From Pycnopodia helianthoides (Eukaryota; Echinodermata; Asteroidea; Forcipulatida; Asteriidae), in contig CM063252.1 of NCBI GenBank assembly GCA_032158295.1, positions 20,356,036 to 20,420,035 of the forward strand: a stretch of 64,000 nucleotides of DNA, in the 5' to 3' direction. How positions within the stretch are numbered: position 1 is the stretch's first letter; every line of letters begins with the position of its first letter. The position numbers and the translations under genes are program-made. Under the pieces are notes generated by a model. It saw only the letters and a list, made by a program, of their open reading frames with translations, ran no database searches and was not told where the DNA came from. Positions 45,401-58,743 of this stretch are shown in pieces.

Positions 45401-46770
45401 TGTCCGTGGGAGAGTTTGAAAACAGACCACAACACAGCCATAATTATATGCTTCGGTCTCTTTACATTATTTTGTTCAAAGCAGTATTCAAACTTGTGAC
45501 CCTTTCTCCTGAAAGAAGACCAATCATGGCGAGATTGAGGCGATATGAAATACCAGCTTGCTCTATGGTCCACCAATAGTTTCTTAGAGATATACATAAC
45601 GATCACAATATTGTCGTTACACCCAATGTCAAGAAGTTAAGATGTGCTCATTATCTATTACCAAACGGGTTTTGCTATTGATAATTGGCGATAAGACTTA
45701 TCGGAATGGGATATTTAATTGACCGGTAATGACATTTCCCTTGGATAATGTACTGGTATTGTCTACTTTAAACCCAAGGATGTTAACCAATTATAAACCC
45801 TGTAAGTGAATGCTGTTTGTAATCAAAGCTTAGCCCCTGGAAATCCCTTTTCCCCAAATTTCCTGGCTATTTTATAGTCGTAACCAGGGAACAGATTGCC
45901 AATCCACGCGTGCCAGTCGTCTGCACAGAAGGTTACGACTTCCGTTCCCGCCACGGGCGTCAAAATAGTGCCGCCAAAAATCAATATGACGTCATCGATT
46001 GGTGCACTCGTGCTATCTTGTGCGTTTTGATTTGTGTGCGCGCAGCATGCTTTAGCGTGGTGACTTTGCCTGTAGAAATGCTGGGATTCGCGCGGGCTGT
46101 TCGTGGCAAAGCCTTTGATGAGACACGGTTTATCTGAATAGGAACGTATTGTGCAGCCGATGGCATGCCGCTGTTTCCTCCCTCTTCAGTGATTCAGTCG
46201 CCCTGGCAACGCACAACCTTATTTCATCTTCAAGGGTCCAACAGTGAACCGTCCTCAGACCTGATTTTTATGTCAAGCGTTTCACAACAATGGTCCAACT
46301 GCTCCGTAAATACGTCTTACTGGCGTCGGTTTCAAAGATGTCTAAATGTACCTGGGTAATCGATATAACTTATTTAGCAAGTTATTGGTCGTAAGATTTG
46401 AAATCATTCATCCCGAATAAGTGGTTTGTTATATTTCCCAGCGACAAGCCTCTCATGTAAACGATATCTGTTAATACAGCAATGTGTAAATGTTTCTACG
46501 CGTTGAAGAGGAACCCAAGTCGACGAGTAAGACAGCTGAAGACGCTGTTAATGAGCTAAGGTGTTGGTGCCCTTCTCAAGGTTCAACGGTAGCTTTTAAA
46601 GGTAAGTACATAATCCGGCAATATATAATGGCGTTAATTGCCAGGGTGGGGTAAATGAATGTAAATACCGAACTTTTCTCTTATCTTTGTGGTGCCATTT
46701 TGGCAATCGTTGTATTGGTTTGCTATATAGAGCCAATGTTCGGCCTGACTTCACGAGTAGAAGATTAATA

Positions 46771-46877
46771 TTAAGATGTGTATCAATCATAATTGCTTAT
46801 AAAAGTGTGATGTCACAATCCAAATTACGTGGCAATTATGAAAAGTCATTTTCGTTAGTCTTTAGTGAAATCGAGCT
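46771..46877. mobile_element. Decayed copy of the GGGGTCGATTTCAC MITE
   Basis: TTAAGATGTGTATCAATCAT followed by AAGTGTGATGTCACAATCCA and TAGTGAAATCGAG aligns with the middle and right part of the element at 17277-17413. The left terminal repeat is no longer recognisable. It shows that the family has at least two members in this window. Confidence 0.65.
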
Positions 46878-49800
46878 ATAAGGCCCATTTTCATCTATTT
46901 TTGACCAGGCGTTCTTGACTGGGGTTGAGGAGTATCAATGTTAGCCTATTACAATGTGAATAAGATTATTTCAGAACAAGGTTGACCCTTTACATGCAAA
47001 GAAAAAGTACAGGTCACGATCAAACTAGGTCACTACTTCAAAGCTTTTTTTGCACATGTATTACTATTAAGAACATTGTAATGTTACACACAGATGACTT
47101 GCTTTGCTAGTTAACTCTTCATCTAGCCATTTTGCCGTAAACATTTGTATACGACCAGCAGCGCTCGTGAAGGACGGCGGTGCACGATCGAAGGCCTCGG
47201 GCAATCGGAGAAAAAGTGAGATGGAGGTTGACCTTTACTTATTCATTTATCAATTATTAACCCCATTTACATTTATGCGTAATTACTAACCTGTGTTGTG
47301 TTAAACATTGCCAATAAATTAATCATGGGAAATGCAACCATTCAATGAAGAATGAAGACAGCGAATAATGCTGCATACACTCTTGTAAACCGTCACGAAT
47401 ATAGCAAGGTCGATTACTTGTTCTCATCACAGACATTCCTCCATTGTTTTTGTTTGTTCATGAAATATCAAGACATATACACACCTGTACCTTGTCTTTA
47501 GTTTCTAGATGGATCTAGATGCCCCTGTTCGATATACATTTTTGTAAAATAAGTTACCGTGACAACTACAAATACTACCCCTCTCATCGAGGGTCAGTGG
47601 TGACGACATAGTGGAGGGAAACAAAAATAGAAGCCACAGAATAATTGGAATTATTGACAAAGGCCTGGGGCGTAGTGGGGCATACCCCGAGATCATTTGA
47701 GGTGAATTTGAAATAGAACTGTGACAAGTAGAAATATTGGGGAGCTTCTTGATCACGGACGCCCAGAGGCTGTTTCATGGTAGTGTGATGGTGAATGGAG
47801 AGGCGATCATAAACGAGACCCTCGTGGAACTCAATTTTATAACAATCTGATATGAGAAAAATCTTCGAAAATAAGAATGAATAATGTCGATCGTCATTTC
47901 ATATTTTTATATTATATAGTTACTGGTGATTTGCAATTATGAATTACAAATAAATAAGTAAACTGACTATACGAATTTTCAACATACGATTTGACTGAAA
48001 TTTAAAACTCGGCCGCGAACCACTCTGCATCTGAACCAAACTACACTTTTCTTAATTTTTTGGTTAGCATAGACGGCTTGATTAAATTCGCGTGTATAGC
48101 CATGGTCTTGTCATGCATGGACGTGAGTAATTACTAAGGCCTCGAGTAGACAAAAACTAGGCAAGAGAAAAACTAAAATGGATTTGACAAAGTGATTCCG
48201 AACAGAAGAAAAACAGTTCAAAGCCTTGAAAACAAAATTACATCTGGAAAATTGGCAGTTAAGCTCTCGCTGATCGCCGATGAAAAGAATGCATTACGCG
48301 ACGGCTAATCGCCATGGAAACGCATCTTTCTTTTAATGCACGAGACGACAAGATGTCCATGCTACCGAACGCGACACTTGAGGAGAATGGACCTACATCC
48401 ATCTTGTCTCCAAGAGGATGAAGGGCTTTGTGCTGTTTATTGAGCTTCGTTGTTTCCGCTGTGAAAACACGATAACGGAAGATAACGGGAACGATTCTGA
48501 TGCAGTTACCATGACAACTTTTAGCTTATAAATAACGTAACATCTGTATATCTGTTTATTATATCAGTATTGCAGGTGCTATTCTGTTTGAAGGATTACG
48601 ACAGGATGGATAGAAAAGTGGTTGAGAAAACAAACAAGATTAAATTGAGTATTGTTGGGCTTTTATTACATGGAGAGAGGGCATAATGGTGGCTTTGGCA
48701 ACGAAATCCCGTAGCTCTTTTAAGCTGATTCATGGTGGCATGCCCGACGAATATACAATTTTATGGTTGATGCAAAACTTACAGTTTATAGTTTAGCATG
48801 GTTGTTGTGGTTTGTGTAAGTTGGTTTAGAATGAGGTGTGTACTGTAAAGCTATCACACGAAACTAATCTGCGCATGAAGCTTATAAATGTTTCTTAATA
48901 ATTTGTTTTCCGAATTTATAGTTATCAAGTTTTAATGTATTCGTTTTTTTTTATGTATTTCATTGTTCAAATGTTTTAATTCGGCCTCTGGTTGCGAGTA
49001 CATTGTATTGTGCCAAGTTGAACAAAAAGGTAATGATGTGCGAAATACACGTTTCTGACGTGCACAATTCACTCGCAAAGCCTCAGATTTCACTCGTTGG
49101 CAAAATCTGAGGCAAGATTAGAACTTCCCCGAACTTTCTTCCAAGTTTAATGAAGATATCGACTGTGCATCCAAAGAGCTATCTTCGCCGTGTTGGCCGG
49201 TGAGAGTGAGGCTCAATCAGTCAGCGGTGTCGGCTTTCAAGCAGACGATCGCTTGAAAGAGCTTCTTTTAAATTGAATCGCTGTCCAGGTCGCGTTATAG
49301 TGCTGAATGCTGGATTAGTGTACGCCAGCCACCGCGGCTTGTGTTGAGTCGCTATGTCACGATGATAGTTGATCGATTTTTTAGAAGAAGAACTCAGCGG
49401 AATAAAAGCCATCCCTTCATCCAAGGTAATGGGAAAGTTTTCTATTAATAACTCACTGAAAAAAGGGAGGGAAAAATACTCGCACAAAGCAACTTAAAAA
49501 AAAAAACGCGCGACCTAAATGTTTGTATACTTTTGATCGTTAATATTAATGATATCCAAGCAAAAAGTTTGGTGGCAGAAAAGTGTACAAATTGCCATGA
49601 AAATGAAATCCTCGCGGAAAACGTGACCAGTTTATATTTTAAACGTGTTTCCCAGGTACTACAACAGCCGTTGATTAATTAAAATACATGGACGTCGTTT
49701 GCTGTCACTTTAACGAACATGCTGAAACGACTGATGTCTCTCTACTAAATGACTATACCACAGAGCAGTACCCCAAGCCAGGTTGCCCGTGGGAAAACAA

Positions 49801-52800
49801 GGTCACATGACACAGGGAATAAGACATGGCTGCACCAGTGACATACATGGACTGACAGTGAATACATATTTTGCTTCAGTAAATCACGAAAAGCAGTGGA
49901 CCCGATGAGAAACTACACATTGTCATCCACACCGCTTCATTTGCCGATTATAATGCTTGATATTTTGAAACCAATTTATTACCTGAATACGAAGTTGTCA
50001 TAACATGCAACTAGCCCTCCATCTCATGTCTACTGCAGCGTAAATATACATGGATTTGCTGAGATACGGTGATTAAAATGAATCTTCGTAAGCCGTGCTA
50101 ACAATTTTCAGGAAATTAACAGCGGAAAAGATAACAAGGGAGCGAACAGGGCGATCGTGTTGTGGGGTCGAGGTAAGCCTAGAATTATTTTAAAAATTTA
50201 TAAGTAATTTAAAATGGATATTGTTTTGAGCATTCCGTGTTTGCTGCAGATTTTCTTAGGCAAAGGCTCTTCACATTGCTTTACGTTACGACAAAAAGAG
50301 TTAAATCAAATTATCACGGGATAGTTTAGACAGGAAGTTTCAAAGCAATACGGGCTCAAAATTACAAGGGAGGTAAAACTCTTCATGCGGGGTTTCGTCC
50401 CCGATGGAAATCTGTAGTTTTCAGCGCACGAACCGTATAACCAAGGTGTCAAAACATATGGATGCTCACCGATGCATGTTCTTCATAAATCTCTCTATTC
50501 TTCACACATCTAGAATGCTTGGCTGACTTTTTTCTTCTATCTTGAGTGTGAGTGGACGGTCTTTTGCCTTGTGGCGTCATTAAGGCTCGACAGCCCGGAG
50601 GAGACTAAAACACCCGAGAGGTGAGGGGTATAATTTTATAATCTCCTTGTCTAAGAGGCTAGAGTGCTATACCCTTGAACATGTTGGAGTTGTTTCACAT
50701 CATACATAATGGCATATGTTGGAGGGTGTACGGAGAGCTGAAATCGACGACTGACACTTCAAAATCGTAACAACACATGACCTCGTCTCATCGGCACCGA
50801 ATCGTTGAGGGCGCATGGGTGGTGTTTTTGGCGCATGCTCACATTAAACATGGAGGAAAGCTTTAAAGTTACCACCTTTTATATAGTCTGCAATTTGGAG
50901 ATAGCGAATCATACACAAAATTGGAGTTATGCTGTACACAGCAAACAGAGCGAATTATATTTTAACGTTCGTGTTATGATAAGAACTTGCGCAGCTTTCT
51001 AAACATAACACTTACCGGTGTAAAAGGTTGAACAGTATCCTATTACAAAGGGTAAAGGGTTGGAATTACAAGGATTTTTCAATATGATTTTTTTCCCCTT
51101 GATTATAAATCCCACCGGCATTTAAGTAATATCGTTATGAAAATGGGTTGAGTCAAATCTGAACGTTCTATATATAAAAACCACATTAAAACAATACAGG
51201 TAAGACTTGGGGTTGTAACGTCTCCCCGTTGCCGTGCGATCGCTTTACGGTTGCTGCCGTGGATCTATTTCGGTTAACTTCATTACATTCCTCACCGGAG
51301 CCCGTAATTCAGATTGGTACGGTATGGGTTTCTCCTTCTAATCGCTTTGTGGTCAGGTACACACGTCCATTAAAGACCTGTTCATCGACTGCACGTATAG
51401 GGGAAGGCATGGGGGTGAATCTAGCTGGCCCCTACTTTTACAATCCCGGGCTATGTGGTGATTATTACAGGGAATGGCCAGGGGCAATTGCAGCTTTTCA
51501 GATTCCAGTTCATGTTTTGTAAAGAAGGCGAAATGAAATGAGGCTTAACCATTAGTCTTAATCAAAATCAATACAATTTTGGTTCAATTTCAATAAGAGA
51601 GTCTTTCACTGTAATTACGAGACAATCGTTGGTCGAGAGTTAAAGTTTGGCAAATTGGAAAATGATAGTGAAGAAATTGCCAGAGGTAACTGATTCCCCC
51701 TCATATCGGGGAGAGTGAGTGAAGCGTCATTACTCTTAACCAAAATCAATAAAAGTCCAGAAGTATAAACCCATATTGTCACGGTATTCAAACATTCGGT
51801 GCTGCAGAATACCTGCAGCTATAAAAGCCACATTATGAGATACGTATGGGGGGAAAAAATTACTTATTCAGATCAGCTTTAAGGGAAATCAATATCATTA
51901 TTTTACGGGGACATTGTGTTATGTGTAAAACCAATCCACATGGATCAGTACAATCAGTGGGAATGTTTACTAATTTTTCCAGACATCTATAAGCGACCTT
52001 GGTCTGGGCTGAATCTCTGTGTAGGAGCCGTTTTGGAGCATTTCCACGACGCTTTCAGCAAAATGCTTTCAGCAAAACATTTTTAGCAAAATGTAAAGCT
52101 CCATTCAGGGACCATTCAATGGAGTTATTCCCTCTTGTGACACAAATGAATCTTGGAAATCAATAATACTGAAGAATGCCGTGAGACATTCCTATTGGGA
52201 GTCCTATAAAGGGACTGTATAAATCGCACAATAAATTTACAGATTTGTGTTTTTTGTCATACATGAAGAAATACCGTGGACTAGAGAACAATCATTAGGT
52301 ATTGAACTAAATAATTGGTGGAATCGATATTTTACATTGAAATCCAATGGCCCAAAGCTCTATACACACGACAACCAAAAAACATCTCATTCTAGTGTTC
52401 ATATCTATTTATACGTAAACATTTTGAAATCACAAAAAAATAAGCATGGTGTTGAAGATTGCGGCACCGACCATCTATTAAACAAAGTCAAGTTCCCTTT
52501 TGATAAAAGCACGAAACATCAGCGCAACATAAACTGTCTGTCTTTCTCACGCCATATATATGCCAATGACATGAACATTTCTTCTCACCTCTTCCAATCA
52601 ATAATCCTAGAAACCATGCATCTCAAGGAGATATCATGGCGGCGTTATCAGTCAATCATTTTGCTCAGCCTTTTCAGTAAGAGATGCGTTCGAGTAATTT
52701 TGTTGACAATATTTCGGTCTGTCCAACCACTATTACAAGAAGAAAGGGCCATACTTATGCCGGATACCTTTTATAACTTGTTTATGGGAGATTAGTTTCG

Positions 52801-55800
52801 TAATTTGCCTCAAGGACAAGAACGTCTACTGTACATCAAAGTGGTAAATAGATACGAAGTTCCGTATCTTAGTTTCACCATTGACTTTGCGGTGAAATTT
52901 TATCCAGGAATCTTCTTCAAGCGGTGCCCTTGTTTGCAAAAAAATGTCACTTTCAGCCATCAGCAATGACATGGATCCACGATCAGGGAGGCTTTGCGGT
53001 TGGCGATTGTGCAAAGCAACACCATATACTAATTTCACAGCAAAATAGTCAGTTGTGAAGGTACCATTCCTGTATCACAACGGGGTGTGGTACCCTGTCT
53101 TTTGTCATCTTTTATAAAGGACGTTATGTCACATACTCTGTATTTAAAGTTGAATATTCATTCATAAACTCTCTAAGTTAAGATGCGATTTAGTGTTAAA
53201 CTTTATTATACATACTTTCCAAAGAACCTTTTTGAGTGAAGTTTCATTGACTGTTTACCTTTAAGGTAATGCAATAAGTTGTGTATAATTTACATGCAAT
53301 GTTTTCCTAGCCAGCTTACAGGTGGCATTGATGTGTAAGAGTCAAGGACAAATGCAAAATGTTAAGGGGTAAAGCATAATCAGGTGAAGTTAACATGAAA
53401 ACTGTTGAGAGAAGAGCGTACATAATAACGGAGTACATTGTAACGCTGCATTCTGAAGAAGGGAATAATAACGACACGCTGTATTTGCATTGGTCTTGAT
53501 TCCCAAGTCTCAACTTACAGATTTATTTTCCCATATCCGCATTTAAAACCAATTTGTGAAGTCGGTGCCGCGTTGCATACATCTTCCAACAGGCTGGTCT
53601 ACCTTCTTAGACATGTTCATACCCAAAAGATACAAATTCAAGCAATTGATATTAATAGTGGTTATCAAATTTCACTCGTTAGCCTCGTGCATGCATACAC
53701 CAAGAGCTGCTTCCACAGTTCTTCGACAGGAGTATATGAATTGCAGCCTGCGGTATCGCATTACCTCGTGGTGCCTGTATTATTAATATCAGAAAATGAA
53801 TATTAATACCCGCGCAATATAATCATTAACATTGACGAGTAAGCGAGAATGTCAATGACGCTGTCCGCTGGAGTTTACCACCACGTTGACACCCCTGCGG
53901 TCCTTGGGAGCCGTTGTATTGCCGGTCACATACACGGCTCATCCACAGAGACCCTTCATCCCATTTCATGGGGGACTTTCACTCACAGTTCTCGGTGAGA
54001 CAGCCCGGAGGACGGAGAATTCATTATCTCCCTCCGTCATGCTTGCCTGCATGCTCCTATGGTGGCGGGAGGGTTTGAAGACGTGAGCAGAACGGGGAAG
54101 AATCATCCGCAGTTGCCCTTTCAAAGAAAGAAAACATCGGCAAGAGATTTTGAAAAGTCATCAAGCAACGTGAGCTGCTTCGTCAAGGCGGCATTTGCAT
54201 TAGTGGGAGGCAGTCAGTGGCCGCTCTGTATGTTGTGCATTGAGAAGCAAAGAAAACACAGTGTGAGACGAGGAGAGAGCTAACTGGATGGGAGTTGGAG
54301 TGCTTACGCTTCCTTAAAGGTCTGTGTTTCTACGGGAAATCTTTAATGGGAGTATAGAGCAATCCCCCAGCTGCACTTTAGTATTAAGATAATTATAGGT
54401 AATCATCGACGAGGGCATGTAGTCGTTAGAGCAATGAAAATGGATAGAGATTGAACAGATGTGATCCAATCCTTTGCAGTTATAATGTAATGGAGATTGT
54501 AATGTCTTTAATGGTATCAAATTGATGTTCTTGTTGCTACTAATGCTATATGAAGTATTAACTATCACTTCTAACCACTGTAGAAATAGGAAGTATAGAA
54601 TTATTGGAAGTCGATGTAGCATCGAATGGATAGACATCTCTTGTATTTTATGAAGATGAGAGGAAATAAAGTTTCTGCATGACGACACGATCGTTTAATG
54701 AAGATCCATGCATGCATTATTATCTCAATATAGTTTGCTCAAATTTGCCGTTTACAGTTTGCAGGATGCTCGCTAAGTTGGGAAGCGGGTGGGCCAATTT
54801 TTGATTCAAAATTTACTTGGTCGTTGAGCAGTGTGTATAATATAACAGCCATGCTTGATTGTGTGAGCATGTGAAAAAGACAGATCGATTCGATTTGTGT
54901 TGAAGATCCCAAATCCAATCTGGATAAAAGCTTGGCGGGGTGCGCGGTGCTCTTCCGACTCATGGTCTAGTTTTCATAATGAAATCAGGGCTATACACAA
55001 AAGGGTATTTGGAACACCGGAGCTTGTGAGCTTGAAGAAAGATCTAGAAAGTAAGACTGGAGGACGGTGAACACAAACGAGTGCTCTCGTGTGAAAGAAA
55101 TGCAGACAGCATACTGAGAGGTACACTCGAATTCAACTTGATGTAGGCCTGATGTGCACTCACATCGACTGATATAACCGAGTGGGATTCGCACCTAGGT
55201 CAACAACTCATACATCGAGAATCAACACGTCTGTAAACCAAAATGTAGAACCTAATGTTTAGGGAAGTTCAGCAAGTAAGCACTAGGAACACACTAGGAG
55301 GTTATTGTCAGAAACGACGGAAAATTAGCATTTAACATCAGGTTTGACTATACCACAGTGCACCTGACTGCACCAAGACGTCGTTCACATTGAAGATAAA
55401 TACCGATAGTTGTGCACTAGCAATGTCATGACAATCCATGATTTTACATATGAGAGCATAGGCATTATGGCTAAATGTTCCTGTTGTGGGTGCAACCTCG
55501 TATCAATAAAACAAAATGGCCAAGGGTCAGGATCGGTACCACAGTAAATAATCCAGATCATATAAACAAACAAAAGCGTCTCTTCATAACACGGCCACTA
55601 ATGGACCTCATATAATGTAAATCAAAAATTCATTAGAAGGTAATCTTTTATTAAAGGTAAAATAACTGACACGGTTAAAGTAGAATGGAACGACGGCAAT
55701 CGGTGGATAATGGAGGTATAAAAAGTGATGCGAGCTTTACATAATGAGGGTCACTGGAATAATATCTTCTTCTTTTTTAAAAGAATTTTGCTGATGACAA

Positions 55801-56684
55801 TTTTTCTAAATTCTGCCTAAATTGTTGTTTGCAATGCAAATTAAGATTCAATTAACGCCACTATGCGAATATTTCCATTTTCAGAACTCCTTATTACAAC
55901 TAAATTTACTAAAACTAAAACTTTGAGTCCAGTATAAGGCTGTTTTTTATGTACTTTGGCAGTTTGAAACGCCAAATGCAGCAATTAGGCTGCATCAGAG
56001 CATTGCAACGATTATCGGTTGTGTCATCAGTATACTATGGGGAAATAAAATACACCGGCATCTGTTTTCGCTATAAAAGAAAGAGAACACTTCGATGAGA
56101 ATCGCGAGAGAAAAAGTAACATTAACCAACATATGTTAAACATAACACAATCTATGATTACCGTAACTACAATATTTTGGTCACAGGGGACGGTATTTGT
56201 GTACATCTGATATATATTTACGTGGTGCATGTAGAAAGATCGACAGGTCTAATTACACATATCTGACATTTAACTTCAGACGAATTTACCTCGAAAATGA
56301 AACACTTCTTGAACAAAATTGGTTTTCATGAGTAATACACACCACCTTAAGGAATATCGGTTTTGAAAAAGGAATGTTATTTAAACTACTAGTTTTAGAT
56401 CAAGAACTGTTTGTTCCTTTCGATTACCTTACACCCAAACATCGAAGGAACCGCCCACTTGGTATCTACACAACCGGCCATAATGGGCAAAGGAGTCGAC
56501 GTAAAAATGCCTCGTAACCAGTTTATTGTCATCAATTTTGCCGTACAATGGAAGCAATATTTATCAATGTCATATCTGTCTCATCGGGTTTTTGTTCGCA
56601 GTCGATACACGTCATTTAGCCAGCAATTTATTAAAAACAAGTTGACAATGCGGCCGCAGTTGTTATGCTAACGATTGTCTTTTG

Positions 56685-56972
56685 TTGACATTGGCACATG
56701 GTGCGGCCTCGTATGCAGACTGGTGGCTAAACGGTGACCTTGTCGTTCGCTTACCTGTGACCAGTCTAATTGTTGTTACCAAACAACCGTAATATGAATA
56801 TTATTTCATCAAACGTTCCCATAGGTCGGCAATTATACTCACATCAAAAAGATATCAATCGGGCCAATGTGTGGTATCGATTGTTGTTGTTGTCACATAG
56901 TGCGGCCTCGGTACTAGACTAACGGTATATTGGTGACCTTACTGGGTACTCGACTGTGCCTAACAGACTATT
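56685..56972. repeat. Two diverged copies of a ~95-bp segment
   Basis: The blocks TGCGGCCTCG, TTGGTGACCTT/ACGGTGACCTT and a later CAGTCTAAT/CAGACTATT occur in the same order in 56685-56778 and 56883-56972, about 199 bases apart. Spacing between blocks is preserved within a few bases. It could be an old duplication or a pair of similar regulatory modules, 150-400 bases above the exon of the cysteine-rich gene. Confidence 0.45.
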
Positions 56973-57288
56973 TCTAAATGGCCCATCTTTTTGATAGGCA
57001 GAGTGCAACTCCTAAGTTGTTTTGATATGCAGAATGCATTCGTTTAATCAGTCTACTGTATACCAGGCTCGTCTATCATAGGAATTAATGAGGCTTATTT
57101 CTAATGATGTATTGCAGGGAGGAGGAGGGAGGCCCTTGGGGACAAAGCAACGCGACGAAGCGGCCATGACCACGTCAGAGTACCTGACATCACTGCCGTG
57201 TGGCAGCAGCAGGACGTGTCATCCCCATCAGCTCAAAACCACCGTGCATTGCCCACCGTCATACTACTCACCCAGGAGGAGTGTCAAG

Positions 57289-57505
57289 ATGGCAACATGT
57301 CCGCTAAGAACAATGCTATTATCTGTCCTAGGGATGATAATTGTCTTATCTCGAATGACGTCTGCCCTAGTGGTGCCCTTGACTTCTAGTGGAGAATGCC
57401 CGGTCCACACTGTGCGAACGTTAGATGGAAACAATTGTATGTCATGTGCGTCTTGCTATTCGGACTACTCACCACAGGATTGGCTTTGCATGAACTGCAC
57501 ACAAG
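57289..57505 (+). CDS. First coding exon of a cysteine-rich secreted/membrane protein, TNF-receptor-like
   Basis: The ATG at 57289 (AAGATGG, good context) starts a signal peptide: a short basic stretch, then the hydrophobic MLLSVLGMIIVLS and a probable cleavage near TSA. The mature part has six cysteines spaced C-x12-C-x2-C-x2-C-x10-C-x2-C in about 35 residues (from ECPVHT to CMNC), the pattern of the first half of a TNF-receptor cysteine-rich domain, closest in style to EDAR/TROY/XEDAR. The exon ends at GT 57506 in phase 1, usual for extracellular modules. A likely acceptor (TTGCAG|GGA) puts the exon start at 57118. The frame is open upstream with another ATG at 57166, but that would bury the signal peptide. 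Later exons are not found within the window. The family call is inference; another small cysteine-rich secreted protein is possible. Confidence 0.5.
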
Positions 57506-58727
57506 GTAAATCAGTTTTTAGTATTTGGGTGTAAGTGTCAGCTAGTATACAGCAACTGAAATTAGTAATTATACTAGCAACATATGGGTTTTTAGAAGAA
57601 TAGAATGAGACCAACCTTTTTAATAAGCAGACTTTTGAATTATTTTCAATTAACCAAGTATGGTTTGAAACTTGCAGTTATTTCCTCAGAAATACCTTTA
57701 TTATACGAGTATGACGTGTTGCCAATTGAGCAAGTTTTGACATGAACTACTCGACAGTGACACGAACTTTCCACCATGAGTTCGTTTCAGAGAAACAAGG
57801 GTATCCAAACAACTTGATGTCTGTGCGGATTACTGCGTCACTAATTTGCTGCAGTCTACAAATCGCTTTGACCACCCGCTAAGCAACCTAACCTTAATTT
57901 GTTATCTTGCTGTTGTTAACTAGCAATATGAGGACATAATAATCGGTTTGTTATCTTGCTATTAATTAGCAATATGGGGAAATAATAAACGGTTTGGTTG
58001 ATAAGTTATTGCTTTAGATAACTACCTATCGGGTGAGATAACTAGAGTTCACGTGTTGGGTGAAGAAATAAACTTATACCAGGATAACAGCTGGATGACA
58101 AATGGGTATAGAGAATGGAAACGATCATAGCTGGCTGACGCATTTTGACAAAAGACGCTTACCTCCTCCCAGTGAATTATTGTGTTTATAAACTAAATTC
58201 ATGGGCGAATTTGCTTCGATATCTTAAGAGTAGAATCACCTCGGGCATGCAGACTGTGATTAATACTGTCACGAACTTGACTCTTACTAAACTTGTACTG
58301 CTTTACACAGGTAAATGAAAGAGCCATTTTGCCAACCGTGAAAAGGCGTGCGTGTCCAGATAAAAGGGGAATTAAAAGCCGATTTTTATATTTCATTGAC
58401 GAAAACAGTAAGCGATACAAGATAATGTTTTCAGCCTGATCAAATTGTATTTTGTCTCTGTATCTCTGTGCGCGGTATTCGCACGATTTGCACTCTTTGC
58501 CTCGGGGGATCTTTGGTTAATTTTTAAACACGTCTTGAAATTTCCCCGTCGCTGAATTCGTCAATTTCAAAGAGCGTGTTGTATACTTTGTCGCTGTCAA
58601 GTCAAGATGAATCATGCAGTTACTTTCTTCAAACAAGCGAGAAAAAAAAATGCATTTTTAGTTTTAGGCCTACCGTGTGATTATGTTTCCCCTTCCTATC
58701 TTTTCGTTGGGGATCTTCGTCACCATG

Positions 58728-58743
58728 GTGACGGCAATCATCA
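58728..58743. promoter_or_regulatory. Perfect 16-bp palindrome, X-box-like
   Basis: CGTCACCATGGTGACG is an exact palindrome. Its inner 14 bases fit the RFX X-box plan of two inverted half-sites (GTNRCC and its complement) around a 2-base spacer. Palindromic X-boxes bind RFX dimers in animals. There is no evidence in the sequence of which gene it would serve. Confidence 0.3.

Larger units (their letters stand above)
42409..57117. other. Gene-poor region, 14.7 kb
   Basis: No exon of a known family was recognised on either strand. The longest frames are 154 codons (44035-44499) and 182 codons (52247-52795). Neither shows a motif, signal peptide or repeat pattern, and both contain codon use no different from the surrounding AT-rich DNA, so I leave them uncalled. 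Besides one MITE remnant and one small duplication the region looks unique. It could hold regulatory DNA for CRYL1 or for the cysteine-rich gene downstream, including that gene's untranslated first exon. Confidence 0.5.

Noticed and set aside
52247..52795. 182-codon open frame on the plus strand
   Set aside because: It is the longest frame in the desert but has no recognisable domain, signal or composition pattern and no splice or promoter support. Such a length can occur by chance in 64 kb.
54314..54688. 124-codon minus-strand frame
   Set aside because: No domain, start context or splice support; AT-rich chance frame.
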